64,000 bases of DNA from Planctomycetaceae bacterium. Its GTDB lineage: Bacteria > Planctomycetota > Planctomycetia > Planctomycetales > Planctomycetaceae. Location: assembly GCA_021732995.1 (NCBI GenBank), contig JAKFWA010000097.1, positions 60,455 through 124,454 of the forward strand, written 5' to 3'. The notes under the pieces were generated by a model. That model saw only the letters and a program-made list of their open reading frames with translations, made no database searches and was not told the DNA's origin. Made by a program: the position numbers and the translations under genes. Each line of letters begins with the position of its first letter. Position 1 is the first letter of the stretch. Below are positions 43,312 through 53,146 of the stretch, piece by piece.

Positions 43312-44940
43312 ATGCCAAACTTCGGTCTGCGTGCCTGGGTGTTGTTGTGGCTGGCCGCGTGTTGGGTTGGTCCGCTTAGAGCGGATGAAGCGGCTCTTCG
43401 AATTGTGACGCTGGGGGACTCGATCACTCGCGGCGTGAGGCCGGGAGTCACGGTGGAACAAACCTTTGCGTCGCTGTTACAGGCGGAACTGCAGAAGACC
43501 GGCCGTCCGGTAGAAGTCATCAACGTTGGTATCGGCGGCGAGCGTACGGACGGCGCGCTGGCTCGACTGGAGAAGGATGTCATCAGCAAGAAGCCCGCGC
43601 TGGTCACCGTGATGTACGGCACCAACGACAGCTATGTGGATGTCGACAAGACCGAACCGAGGCTGACCGTCGAGCAGTATCGCATCAACCTGAAGGCAAT
43701 CATCGAGCGTTTGCGGGCTGCGAAGATTCAACCGGTGCTGATGACCGAACCGCGCTGGGGCGACAAGGCGCGGAAGAACGGGATTGGCGAGCATCCGAAT
43801 GTGAGCCTGGAACGCTACGTCGTGGCCTGTCGCGAAGTGGCCAAAGAGATGAAGCTGCCGCTGGTGGATCACTTCCACGAGTGGACGTGGCGCAACATCT
43901 CCGGGTTCGACGTGGGTACCTGGACGACGGACCAATGCCACCTCAACCCCGCCGGGCACAAGGTGGTGGCCGCCGCCATCCTGAAAACGCTGCGCGATGA
44001 GAAGCTGGTGGGGCTCGTATCGCCGACCCAGATCCGTGCCATTCGCGCCGACGGCAAGCACAACGCCTTCACCGCATTTCGACGGTTCAAAGGCAAACTG
44101 TGGCTGGCCTTCCGCGCGGCGAAGGAACACAACTCGCAGGACGGCGACATCGTGGTGCTGAAGTCGGTCGATGAAGGCCTGTCCTGGCAGGAAGCGTTCA
44201 CGTTAAACGTCGTACCCGATGATCGCGACCCACAGTTTCTGGTTACTGACCAGAGACTGTTCCTCTACGACGCGGGCATGCGCGGCACTGAACTGACCAC
44301 GTTTCTCACTTACACCGACGACGGGGAGAAATGGTCCGAACCTCAAGCGGTCTATGAGCCGCGCTTCATTGTGTGGAAGCCGATCGAGCACGCCGGGAAG
44401 TTCTATTCAGCGGCTCACAAGAAAGATGAGGCCAGCAACGGGAAGGGCCGCGAAGTGCACCTCATTGAGTCCGCTGACGGCATTCAGTGGAAGAAGATTT
44501 CGACCATCCGGGCCGGCAGTTGGGAGAGCGAAACGACGCTGTTTTTCTCAGACGATCACGTCGTGACCGCCTTCCTGCGTCAGAAGTACGGCAGCCCGCC
44601 CGCAGCAATTCTGACATCCGTGCCGCCCTATGCCGAATGGACGTCTCGGGCACCGAACGTGAATCACTTCTCGGGCCACAGTGTGCACACATTCGCGGGG
44701 ACGACGTACCTGCTGAGCCGCACGATGGATTCGGCCCGGAAGCAGGCGGGCAGCATGATCTACACCTTCGCGGGTGGTGAGCTGACAGCCTACTGCCAAC
44801 TGCCCGCCGGTGGCGATTGTGCCTACCTGGAAGCCGTGCGAACGCTGGACGGCAAACAGATGCTCGTGAGCTACTACTCCAGCCATGAGGGCAAAACAAA
44901 TATCTATTTGGCCAACGTTCCGCTACAACTCGTCCCCTGA
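43312..44940 (+). CDS. exported SGNH hydrolase fused to a sialidase-like Asp-box domain
   Basis: A secreted 542-residue two-domain protein. After a signal peptide (about 1-24) comes an SGNH/GDSL esterase domain: GDSIT with the nucleophile Ser 37, the oxyanion GTND block, and the catalytic pair in DQCH (Asp 207, His 210). The C-terminal part (about 240-540) has at least three Asp boxes of the SxDxGxxW kind (SVDEGLSW, TDDGEKW, SADGIQW), the hallmark of sialidase/BNR propellers. The pairing suggests a carbohydrate esterase with a binding or second catalytic propeller; substrate unknown. Confidence 0.88.
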   Translation: MPNFGLRAWVLLWLAACWVGPLRADEAALRIVTLGDSITRGVRPGVTVEQTFASLLQAELQKTGRPVEVINVGIGGERTDGALARLEKDVISKKPALVTVMYGTNDSYVDVDKTEPRLTVEQYRINLKAIIERLRAAKIQPVLMTEPRWGDKARKNGIGEHPNVSLERYVVACREVAKEMKLPLVDHFHEWTWRNISGFDVGTWTTDQCHLNPAGHKVVAAAILKTLRDEKLVGLVSPTQIRAIRADGKHNAFTAFRRFKGKLWLAFRAAKEHNSQDGDIVVLKSVDEGLSWQEAFTLNVVPDDRDPQFLVTDQRLFLYDAGMRGTELTTFLTYTDDGEKWSEPQAVYEPRFIVWKPIEHAGKFYSAAHKKDEASNGKGREVHLIESADGIQWKKISTIRAGSWESETTLFFSDDHVVTAFLRQKYGSPPAAILTSVPPYAEWTSRAPNVNHFSGHSVHTFAGTTYLLSRTMDSARKQAGSMIYTFAGGELTAYCQLPAGGDCAYLEAVRTLDGKQMLVSYYSSHEGKTNIYLANVPLQLVP

Positions 44941-45014
44941 CAATCTGCTGCCGCCGGGTTTGAACTGTGGTTCGGAACCCGGTGTCCGACGTGACGGAGC
45001 GAGATGAGCGCGCC

Positions 45015-46028
45015 ATGACGGCCCCGACCACTCAACCACTACACAGCCGCCTCTACGTGGGGCGCGTCCGACATCGACGCTTTGCGCCGATCGAAAACGC
45101 GTTCACTTATTCGGCATTCTGGCTGTACCTGGATCTCGACGAACTCGATCGAGTGTTCGCCGATCGCTGGCTGTGGTCGACGTCCCGTCCCGCGTTCGCC
45201 CGCTTCTCCCGCGCTGATCATCTCGTCTTTCCCGATGACTTCATTCTGAATGGCGACGTGCCCGCTGGGTTTACCGCCGGGCCGCAGACGCGGCGGGACG
45301 ATCGCCACGCACCCGCGCCGGGCAACTCACCGGCCACTCGGTCATGGGGCAAGCGACCGGGACGTCGAACGGGCGACCTGCCGCCGCTGGATGAGTCTGT
45401 GCGGCAACTGGTGGAAGCCGCGACGGGAACACGTCCAACCGGGCCCATTCGGCTGCTCACACAGCTTCGTTACTTCGGATATGTGTTAAATCCTGTCAGC
45501 TTCTATTACTGCTTCGATGAGGCTGACACCGCGGTTTCAACCGTCGTTGCCGAAGTGAACAACACGCCGTGGGGCGAGCGTCACTGCTACGTGCTGGGAT
45601 CTGATGTTAATCCGAGCGAGCGATTGCGGTTTCAGCACGCGAAGCGCTTTCATGTTTCGCCCTTCATGGATCTGGATATGCAATATCGCTGGAGTTTGAG
45701 CCCTCCCGCCGAAACGCTCAGCGTGCACATCGAGAACTGGCGTGACAGCAGCCGGTTGTTCGATGTGACGCTGCATCTGAATGAGCGTCCCATCACACCA
45801 GTAGAACTTGCCCGCGTGCTGGTCCGGCACCCCTTCATCACGGGCAAGGTCGCTACAGCAATCTACTGGCAGGCCCTAAAGCTCTGGTGGAAACGCTGCC
45901 CCTTCGTGCCACACCCGAATGGAACGACGAAAAATCCTCAGCCTCACGATAGGACCGTGAATGAGTCAGACAGCATCGCAGCCGTCCTCCGCGCCCAGCC
46001 AGTTGCGCGGAGCGACTCTCGCCAGTGA
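45015..46028 (+). CDS. DUF1365 family protein
   Basis: A DUF1365 protein of 337 residues, a family usually encoded beside cyclopropane-fatty-acid synthases, as here. The conserved start is LYVGRVRHRRFAPIENAFTY (the family's 'H-x-R-x-x-P-x-x-x-x-F-x-Y'), and RLLTQLRYFGYVLNPVSFYY is the other key block. An Arg/Pro-rich stretch of about 30 residues (from about residue 89) interrupts the usual spacing and looks unstructured. ATG 45015 is the likely start. The 3' end overlaps the next gene by 68 bases. The role in lipid modification is inferred from neighbourhood. Confidence 0.88.
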   Translation: MTAPTTQPLHSRLYVGRVRHRRFAPIENAFTYSAFWLYLDLDELDRVFADRWLWSTSRPAFARFSRADHLVFPDDFILNGDVPAGFTAGPQTRRDDRHAPAPGNSPATRSWGKRPGRRTGDLPPLDESVRQLVEAATGTRPTGPIRLLTQLRYFGYVLNPVSFYYCFDEADTAVSTVVAEVNNTPWGERHCYVLGSDVNPSERLRFQHAKRFHVSPFMDLDMQYRWSLSPPAETLSVHIENWRDSSRLFDVTLHLNERPITPVELARVLVRHPFITGKVATAIYWQALKLWWKRCPFVPHPNGTTKNPQPHDRTVNESDSIAAVLRAQPVARSDSRQ

Positions 46029-47277
46029 CCTGATGCCCGCAGCCGCGCCACCGCCGGAAACATGGCTGGATTGCCTGCTGCGCCAGGGTGTCCTGCGCCA
46101 TTTTCAGCAGCTTAAGTCTGGCAATTTGAAGCTGCAGCACGCTGAGATCGAGCACTCCTTCGGCGGCAGCGCGGAAGACCTGGCAGCGCAATTAGAAACT
46201 CGTTCGCCGCGATTCTTCAGTCGCGTGGCGCTGGGCGGCAGCCTCGGCTTTGCCGAGTCATACATCCTCGGCGAATGGACTTGCGACGATCTGACACGCG
46301 TGCTGCGGGTCTTCGCGCGTAATACCAACGTGAGCGACGCCGCGGATTCGGGACTTGCGCGACTGATGAAATGGGTGGCCAAACGCTGGCACGCGCGACG
46401 TATCAATTCCGAATCCGGCAGCGCGGCGAATATCCATGCGCACTACGACCTCGGCAACGATTTCTACTCGCTGTTCCTCGATGAGACGATGACGTACTCC
46501 TGCGGAGTCTTCGAGACTTCCGAGTCGACACTGCGCGAGGCGTCCGTCGCGAAGGTGGATCGGCTGTGCCGCAAGCTGGACCTGAAACCGAGCGATCATC
46601 TGCTGGAAATCGGCACCGGCTGGGGATATCTCGCAGTGCACGCCGCCCGCAACTATGGCTGTCACGTGACGACCACGACGATCTCACGCGAGCAGTATGA
46701 GTTCGCTCGCCGACGCGTCGAAGAAGCGGGTGTTGCGGATCGAGTGACCTTGCTGCAGCAGGATTACCGAAAGCTCAGCGGTCAGTTCGACAAGCTGGTG
46801 TCCGTCGAGATGATCGAAGCCGTCGGGTACCAGTATTTTGATACATTCTTCCGCAAATGCGGGCAACTCCTGAAGCCGGATGGTCAAATGGCGATTCAGG
46901 GCATTACGATGTCAGAACAACGCTACCCGCGCTATCTGAATTCGGTGGATTTTATTCAACGCTATATCTTTCCGGGTGGCTGCCTGATTACCCCCGGCAC
47001 AGTCTTGCAGTCGATCGCCCGCACAACAGACCTGCGCTGCCTGCACGTGGAAGACATGGCTCCCCACTATGCCCGCACGTTGCGGGCATGGCGTGATAAT
47101 TTCTTCGCGCGACTGGACGACGTCCGCACGTTGGGCTTTCCCGAGACGTTCATTCGTCTGTGGGAGTATTATCTCTGCTACTGCGAAGCCGCCTTCACCG
47201 AGCGTCTGGTCGGCACGGTGCAGATGCACTTCGCCAAGCCCCGCTGTCTGAACGACGCCCTGCGACCGTTTCTCTGA
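45961..47277 (+). CDS. cyclopropane-fatty-acyl-phospholipid synthase family protein
   Basis: A SAM-dependent enzyme of the CFA synthase family, 438 residues. It transfers a methylene (or methyl) group onto double bonds of membrane lipids. The substrate region reads HYDLGNDFYSLFLDETMTYS, the family's best signature, and the SAM loop is LLEIGTGWGYLAVHAARN. The C-terminal part has YIFPGGCLITP and HYARTLRAWRDNFF as expected. AGGA lies six bases before ATG 45961, which is inside the upstream DUF1365 gene, so translation is coupled. Length is slightly above E. coli Cfa (382) because of the N-terminal extension. Confidence 0.92.
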   Translation: MSQTASQPSSAPSQLRGATLASDLMPAAAPPPETWLDCLLRQGVLRHFQQLKSGNLKLQHAEIEHSFGGSAEDLAAQLETRSPRFFSRVALGGSLGFAESYILGEWTCDDLTRVLRVFARNTNVSDAADSGLARLMKWVAKRWHARRINSESGSAANIHAHYDLGNDFYSLFLDETMTYSCGVFETSESTLREASVAKVDRLCRKLDLKPSDHLLEIGTGWGYLAVHAARNYGCHVTTTTISREQYEFARRRVEEAGVADRVTLLQQDYRKLSGQFDKLVSVEMIEAVGYQYFDTFFRKCGQLLKPDGQMAIQGITMSEQRYPRYLNSVDFIQRYIFPGGCLITPGTVLQSIARTTDLRCLHVEDMAPHYARTLRAWRDNFFARLDDVRTLGFPETFIRLWEYYLCYCEAAFTERLVGTVQMHFAKPRCLNDALRPFL

Positions 47278-47395
47278 TCTGGTTTCAGCAGCCGTCAGCG
47301 CTCGACCACTCCGCCCGAACCGTCCATGACCGTTCGGTGCCTTGCCACAACGCAGCTCGGCACCAAGTCCAGCACTGGTCACTTCCGGGTATCGG

Positions 47396-50300
47396 TCAGA
47401 CCGCGTCGAGGAGCTGCTGGATCGAGCTGAACACCAGATAGTTGGCTTGCAGCGGATCAGCCTGTCGTTGGATGGTCACGGCATCCAGTGTCGCGGTGGG
47501 ATTCGTGGTCAGTGTGAGCTGCGTGTTACTCTGAATGCTCAGCACTTCATACACCACGCCTTCGATTCGGATCTTCGAGCCGGGAACGCTGCCGCTGCGC
47601 GCAACCAGGTCAGTCGTGAACGACGTTCCTGTGCCGACGACGATTGGCGAACCGCCCGTGAGAGCGACTGTACCAGTCAGGTTTTCAAATTCGATAGTAC
47701 CCTTCAGCGGTACCTGGTCGAACGAAGCCCCATCCAGTTGCTTGGTCAGATTAAAAATAGGCAGATCGTTGATCTGATCAACCACGTTCATGCCATCACC
47801 GATCACACGACCAAAGACGGTATGCTGCGTGGTATCAAACGCCGGATTGTTCGCCGTATTGATAATCCAGCCACCAGTGGCGCCATTCGGCTGACCAGCC
47901 GGGAAGGCTGTCGACAACGTGCCCCGGAGATTCAGGCGAGCGTTGTTGAACTCATTCGCCACTGGCGCATCAGCCAAAATCGCCGCGCCGCTCGGCGCCG
48001 TGAAACTGCCACCTTCGATGAAGCTGTTATCCACCGAGCGATGCACGATCGAGTTCGAGTAGCGTGCGAGGTAATCCAGGAAATTATCAACAGTATCGGG
48101 AGCGGCAGTGTCGAACAGTTCGATGTCGAAGAACGAACCCGTGCCCACCGACGAATTGAAGCGAGCCACCGTGCCGATGGAGCGATGCACTTCAATTTCC
48201 CCTGTCGCGGCGCCCGTGCCACTGACGGGAGTTGAGCGGACAAGCAGCTTATTCTCGCCCGCGGCAATCGGAACAGCAGAGAACGTAAACGTGCCGGTGC
48301 CACTGGCGGTCGCGGTGCCGTCATCGAATCCGTCGCCATCCACGTCCAGATCAACCTTGGCATTCGCCAGCGTCTTACCATCGATCGTCAGGGTGGCGGC
48401 CTTCGTCAACAGCGTACCCACCGACTGCTGCAACCCGGTATTATTCGTGGTGGTGAGCGACAACTCAATTTCGTCGTCTTCCACCGTCAGGGTTGTCTTG
48501 CCGTCCGCCAGGCCACTCGATTTCGCCGTGATCGTGACATTCACATCTCCGTCATCGGCGTTGTCGTTCACTGCGGAGATTTCAAATGTGAACGATGACT
48601 GACCAGCGGGAATCGTGATCGTCCCCGGAACAGTGGCCTCACTGGTATCAGAACTCTCCAGCGTCACGGTCAGGGCGTTGGTAGGATCGGTATTGCGAGT
48701 CACCGTGCCAGTCACTTTGGCTGTGGAATTCTCGGCAAGCTTCGTGACTGACCCCAGCGAGACCGTCAAGGCCGCGGCAGGCTCATCGTCGGTGACCGTG
48801 ATGTTCCCGGTGCCGTTCGTATGACCGGCCGCTTTGGCCGTGAAGGTAACTGGCTGGCTACCATCGGCGAAATTGTCGGAGACGGCATTGATAGAGAACG
48901 TGACGAACTGCGAATTGGCGGGAATCGTCACTGTGACATCACTTGTCGCCTCGGAAGTGTCACTACTTTCAATTGTTACCGTCAGCGGCTCCGATGGATC
49001 TGAATTGCGGGTCACTTTGCCTGTCGTCGCGCCAGTCCCCTTACCCTCGCCGATCGAAGAATCCGTGAATGTGACGGTCAAGCTCGGCGTGCCCGGTTCA
49101 TCGTCAGTCACCGAGAGCGTGGCCACGCCGTTCTCCAACCCTGTCGCCTTGGCAGTAATTGTGACCGGCCTTGTCCCGTCAATGAGGTCGTCCTGCAGCG
49201 TGGCAATTGAAAATGTGGCTGTGCTCTCGCCTGCCAGAAATGTGACAGTCGGTGGCACCGTGGCTTCGCTGATATCAGAACTCTCGAGAGTGATCGTCAG
49301 CGGTCCGGTGGTATCCGTGTTGCGAGTCACCGTACCTTTCGAAGCGTTGGCACCCTTGCTTTCAGAAGCTGAAACCGGATCCAGAGTGACGGTCAATTTC
49401 GGTGTGCCGGGTTCATCGTCAGTGACAGTGATACCGTCAGCACCGTTGTTGAAGCCGCTGGCGGAAGCGGTCACAGTTACTGGAACACTACCATCCACGA
49501 ATGTGTCGTTCTGTGCCGTAATGTCGAACGTGATTGAAGTCGCGTTCGCGGGAATAGTGACGGTGGGTGGCACAATCAGTTCGCTCGTATCGCTGCTGGT
49601 GAGCGTCACTACCAGCGGGGAAGCGCTGGCCGAACTGCGGCTGACCGTTCCGGTGAGCTTCCCTGTCGCACCTTCAGAGAGCGTCGTCTCCGGGATGTTG
49701 ACCGACAGTTGAGTCGCGGAACCGAGAATCTCGGAGATGGAATCGAACACCACGTAGTTGCTCTGGGCGGGTGTGGCCACTCGCTGGGCATTCGAGTTGG
49801 TAGCCGCGGTTGTGGCGGCGCGGGAGATAGTCAATTGAGTATCGTTGGTAATACTTACGACCTCATACTCTTCGGTACCAATCTTGATCGTGGACCCGCG
49901 TGCGTCGACGTTGCTCCGGCCTCTGAACGCGGAGAGGAAGGACGTGCCGGTGCCGGTAACCGTCGTTGCGCCCGCGCTGACGGAGACCGTGCCAGCGATA
50001 CTTTCGAACGGTACCGTCGGCCTCAAAGGCACTTCGGAGAAGGCACTGCCGCTCAGCTTGTGATTTAGATTGTAGATCGACAGGTTGTTGATCGCGTCGA
50101 CAATATCCATGCCGCCGCCGATGACTCGCCCGAACACCGTGTGCTTGTTGGCATCCAGGAAGGAATTGTTGACGGTGTTGATGAACCAGCCGCTCGTGCC
50201 TGTATTCGGGCCGGTGGAAAGCGCCATCGACAAGGTCCCGCGAACGTTGGAATTCGCGGCATTGAACTCATTGGTGATGGCGGCATCCGTCGCAACCGCC

Positions 50301-52480
50301 GTCACGTTACCGTTATTCGCGACGAAGCCGCCGCCCTGGATGACGAAATTGTCCGGCGAGCGGTGGATGATTGAGTTCGTATAACGACTGAAGTAGTCCT
50401 TGAAGTTGTCCACGGTAATCGGCGCGTCGGTATCGAGCAGTTCGATATCGAACGTACCCATCGAACTGGTAAAGCGCGTGACCGAGCCAATCGCGCGATG
50501 CACATTTAGCGTTGAGAGCGACTCGCCGCCGTTGTTCGGAGCCACGGCGCGGAATCGCAGATTGTTGGCCCCGCGATTGGTTGTGTTGTTGGTCAGCCCC
50601 ACGTTCATCGTGAAGGTGCCGTTCGCGGCTGCCGTAGCCGTGCCATCGTCGAACTGGCCGTCATTATCCGAGTCCACTGTGATCGTCGCGTTGGACACTG
50701 TGTTACCCGCGACATTCAGATTCGTGGCCTTGGTCAGCAACGTACCGTTCGACTCAATCAGCCCGCTGTTATTGGACGTGTTCAGCGTCAGCGTGAAGTC
50801 GTTCGGACGTACCGTGAGCGTCGCCGTACCATTATTCAGTCCTGTGGCGCTGGCCGTGATCACGACACTCTGGCTGGTGTCCTGGGTGTTGTCATCGACC
50901 GCGGTGATGGGGAACGTCACCGACGCTTGACCGGCTGGAATTGTCACGGTCGCTGGCACCGTCGCTTCACCGGTGTCATTGCTGGTGAGCGTCACCGTCA
51001 AAGCGGCGGCCGGATCGGTATTGCGTGTCACCGTTGCTGTTGACGCACCGGTGCCAGCACCTTCCAGGACAGAACCCGGATTCAAGGTGACTGTCAGCGC
51101 CGCCGGACCGGTCTCACTGTCTGTCACGGAGATTGTATCGGTACCATTGGTGAACCCGGTCGCGGTGGCTGTGATGGTGACCGTGACGTTTCCATCAATA
51201 AACGTGTCATCGATCGCGTTGATATTGAATGTGACCGACGTTTGACCGGCTGGAATGGTGACCGACGATGGTACTGTCAATTCTGTATTATCACTGCCCG
51301 TCAATTGCACGGTCAGAGCCGATGAACTCGCGGCTGGAATGCTGACAGTACCGGTGATTGCTCCCGTTCCCGCGTTCTCGGCGAGTGTTGTAGGAGTAAT
51401 ATTCACCGTCAGCACCGGCAGGGCGATCAGGCTGGCGACTCGCTGCTGCAACTGGGTTGCCAGCGTTTGCGCGCCGGTGGTGGGATTCGTCAGACGATCC
51501 GTTTCGAGAGTATCACTTACGGAGCCACCATCAATGTCCACTCCATTGCGACTGCGCACGATCGTGTTGCCGCTAATCTCCACGTTGTCCGTGCCGCCCT
51601 GCCCGATCACCGTTGTAACCAGGCTGAAGCCGTTGTGGCCAGACGTGACCATGTTGTCGTCGCCGCTGCCCAATAGCACGGTCACGTTCTTGCGGAAGAC
51701 ACTGCCCTGAGCGCGGACGAAGTCGTTGCCGGCGCCCATGTCCAGAAGCACGTCACGGCAGAACATGCCCGTCGTGGCGACGAAGTTGTCGTCGCCATCG
51801 CCCATGCGAATCGATGCCGCCTTGCCGATGACGCGCTGAGTTCCCCCTGGGCCTTCAATCACGAACGAGTCGTTGCCGGCGCCGGTATCAACTCCCAGCG
51901 TCTGGCCGACGACAGTGTTCTTCATACTGATGACGTCGTTGCCATCACCCATGGCGAATCCGGCTTCGCGCACGATGTCGACCGTCAGGGTGCTGATCGC
52001 ATCATTACCACTCCCCATAATCACAGAGAGCGTGTTACCGACGCTGGCGTTCTGCAGAGCGAAGGTGTCATCACCATCACCCAGGTCAACACCCATGCCG
52101 CCGCGAACGTGAGTGCCATTCGCCACCGCGAACGTATCGTTGCCCGCGCCGAAGCTGGCAAACACGTTGCCGGGAGTGAAAGTCGAGCCATTCGCCACGA
52201 CGAAGTCGGCGGCGCCACCGTTGATCGTGGTTCCGCTCAGACCTCGCAGCACGACCGACGTTCCGGACACCATCAACTGCGCGGCGTCTACGTCCGAACT
52301 GCCTGACAGAAAGAGGTCGTTCCCCACGAACTGAGCCGTGATATTGCCCACCAGCAGCCGACGGGTCTCAAGTCGCTCGCTGTTCCAGCCAATGTGACGG
52401 GCACGTCGCATCGGAGTACGATCCTGGCGGAGGCTAAACTGTTGACGGATCCAGTTACTGAACAGGCCAGTACGTTTCAT
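47396..52480 (-). CDS. giant Calx-beta protein with two cyclophilin-type domains
   Basis: A surface or secreted protein of 1694 residues. The N-terminus has RLETRRLLVGNITAQFVG, a planctomycete-type N-terminal motif. Residues ~120-280 are RTX-like repeats of the GxGxDxF/V kind (for example GAGNDSFVIEG, GDGDDNFVAT), probably calcium-binding. About eleven Calx-beta-like domains follow (repeats such as TVTIPAGQASVTFPITAVDD). They surround two cyclophilin-type peptidyl-prolyl isomerase domains, at ~663-820 (start IGSVTRFTSSMGTFDIELLD, core RGTLSMALSTGP) and ~1433-1597 (start IGTVARFNSSVG). A start at 52480 is likely. Both cyclophilin cores diverge from enzymes known to be active, so activity is not certain. 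Confidence 0.85.
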   Translation of the reverse strand: MKRTGLFSNWIRQQFSLRQDRTPMRRARHIGWNSERLETRRLLVGNITAQFVGNDLFLSGSSDVDAAQLMVSGTSVVLRGLSGTTINGGAADFVVANGSTFTPGNVFASFGAGNDTFAVANGTHVRGGMGVDLGDGDDTFALQNASVGNTLSVIMGSGNDAISTLTVDIVREAGFAMGDGNDVISMKNTVVGQTLGVDTGAGNDSFVIEGPGGTQRVIGKAASIRMGDGDDNFVATTGMFCRDVLLDMGAGNDFVRAQGSVFRKNVTVLLGSGDDNMVTSGHNGFSLVTTVIGQGGTDNVEISGNTIVRSRNGVDIDGGSVSDTLETDRLTNPTTGAQTLATQLQQRVASLIALPVLTVNITPTTLAENAGTGAITGTVSIPAASSSALTVQLTGSDNTELTVPSSVTIPAGQTSVTFNINAIDDTFIDGNVTVTITATATGFTNGTDTISVTDSETGPAALTVTLNPGSVLEGAGTGASTATVTRNTDPAAALTVTLTSNDTGEATVPATVTIPAGQASVTFPITAVDDNTQDTSQSVVITASATGLNNGTATLTVRPNDFTLTLNTSNNSGLIESNGTLLTKATNLNVAGNTVSNATITVDSDNDGQFDDGTATAAANGTFTMNVGLTNNTTNRGANNLRFRAVAPNNGGESLSTLNVHRAIGSVTRFTSSMGTFDIELLDTDAPITVDNFKDYFSRYTNSIIHRSPDNFVIQGGGFVANNGNVTAVATDAAITNEFNAANSNVRGTLSMALSTGPNTGTSGWFINTVNNSFLDANKHTVFGRVIGGGMDIVDAINNLSIYNLNHKLSGSAFSEVPLRPTVPFESIAGTVSVSAGATTVTGTGTSFLSAFRGRSNVDARGSTIKIGTEEYEVVSITNDTQLTISRAATTAATNSNAQRVATPAQSNYVVFDSISEILGSATQLSVNIPETTLSEGATGKLTGTVSRSSASASPLVVTLTSSDTSELIVPPTVTIPANATSITFDITAQNDTFVDGSVPVTVTASASGFNNGADGITVTDDEPGTPKLTVTLDPVSASESKGANASKGTVTRNTDTTGPLTITLESSDISEATVPPTVTFLAGESTATFSIATLQDDLIDGTRPVTITAKATGLENGVATLSVTDDEPGTPSLTVTFTDSSIGEGKGTGATTGKVTRNSDPSEPLTVTIESSDTSEATSDVTVTIPANSQFVTFSINAVSDNFADGSQPVTFTAKAAGHTNGTGNITVTDDEPAAALTVSLGSVTKLAENSTAKVTGTVTRNTDPTNALTVTLESSDTSEATVPGTITIPAGQSSFTFEISAVNDNADDGDVNVTITAKSSGLADGKTTLTVEDDEIELSLTTTNNTGLQQSVGTLLTKAATLTIDGKTLANAKVDLDVDGDGFDDGTATASGTGTFTFSAVPIAAGENKLLVRSTPVSGTGAATGEIEVHRSIGTVARFNSSVGTGSFFDIELFDTAAPDTVDNFLDYLARYSNSIVHRSVDNSFIEGGSFTAPSGAAILADAPVANEFNNARLNLRGTLSTAFPAGQPNGATGGWIINTANNPAFDTTQHTVFGRVIGDGMNVVDQINDLPIFNLTKQLDGASFDQVPLKGTIEFENLTGTVALTGGSPIVVGTGTSFTTDLVARSGSVPGSKIRIEGVVYEVLSIQSNTQLTLTTNPTATLDAVTIQRQADPLQANYLVFSSIQQLLDAV

Positions 52481-53146
52481 GAGTGAACTCAGGCTTCGTG
52501 GAAGGTGGGAGATTTCAGTCGAGCGCCGATGAGCATCGTCTGCGGCGACTGGGCAAAATGATCCTATCATTGAACGTTGGGGGAATGCGAACTCTGTGGT
52601 CTCTTCGTTGTGTTTATAGGTTGCTTCGCAATCCGATCTGTCATGCTGTGCTGTCGGTGCTGCTTGTGGCAGTCAAGCTGGTTTCGCGAGTTGGTTGGGC
52701 GCCACGAGTCGGCAAGGCTTCAGAAAATCGCGCGGGCTCGTTAGACGCCACGCAGACTCGCTGAGTTCCCGCCTTTACGCTATCGGTTGACCGCAAAGAG
52801 TCGCATTTGAACTTAATTGATTAGATCAGTGCGTTTGCGAAATCTAACCACTGGTGGCGTTAAGTTGTGTTGATCCCGTTCCGCCCACAATTCAATGTTT
52901 CCGGCTCCGGTAACTCGTAGTGGTTCGGCGGGCTTCTGTGAAAATAAGGCGACTGCACGGTATGGCTGCGATGCAAAGACGGAGCAATTCTGGCGAACCT
53001 CGCTTCCGGCATCAGCGGCAAACGTGTCACCACCGCTACATCGGGAACAAGTTACCACAACGCTTTGGACGATACTTCCGATACGAGCCGTCCGGCTCAT
53101 CGGCTGCGCATTGGCGAATCAGGTTCTTCAGGTCTGAGACTGAACC
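52481..53146. other. 666-base divergent intergenic region
   Basis: The region between two divergent genes should hold both promoters. I see no gene with a plausible ribosome-binding site, no tRNA, and no copy of repeat families A, B or C. Codon structure is poor in all frames. Confidence 0.4.

Noticed and set aside
52481..53146. Small open frames of 70-95 codons
   Set aside because: No ribosome-binding sites, no domain features and overlapping frames on both strands; treated as non-coding.
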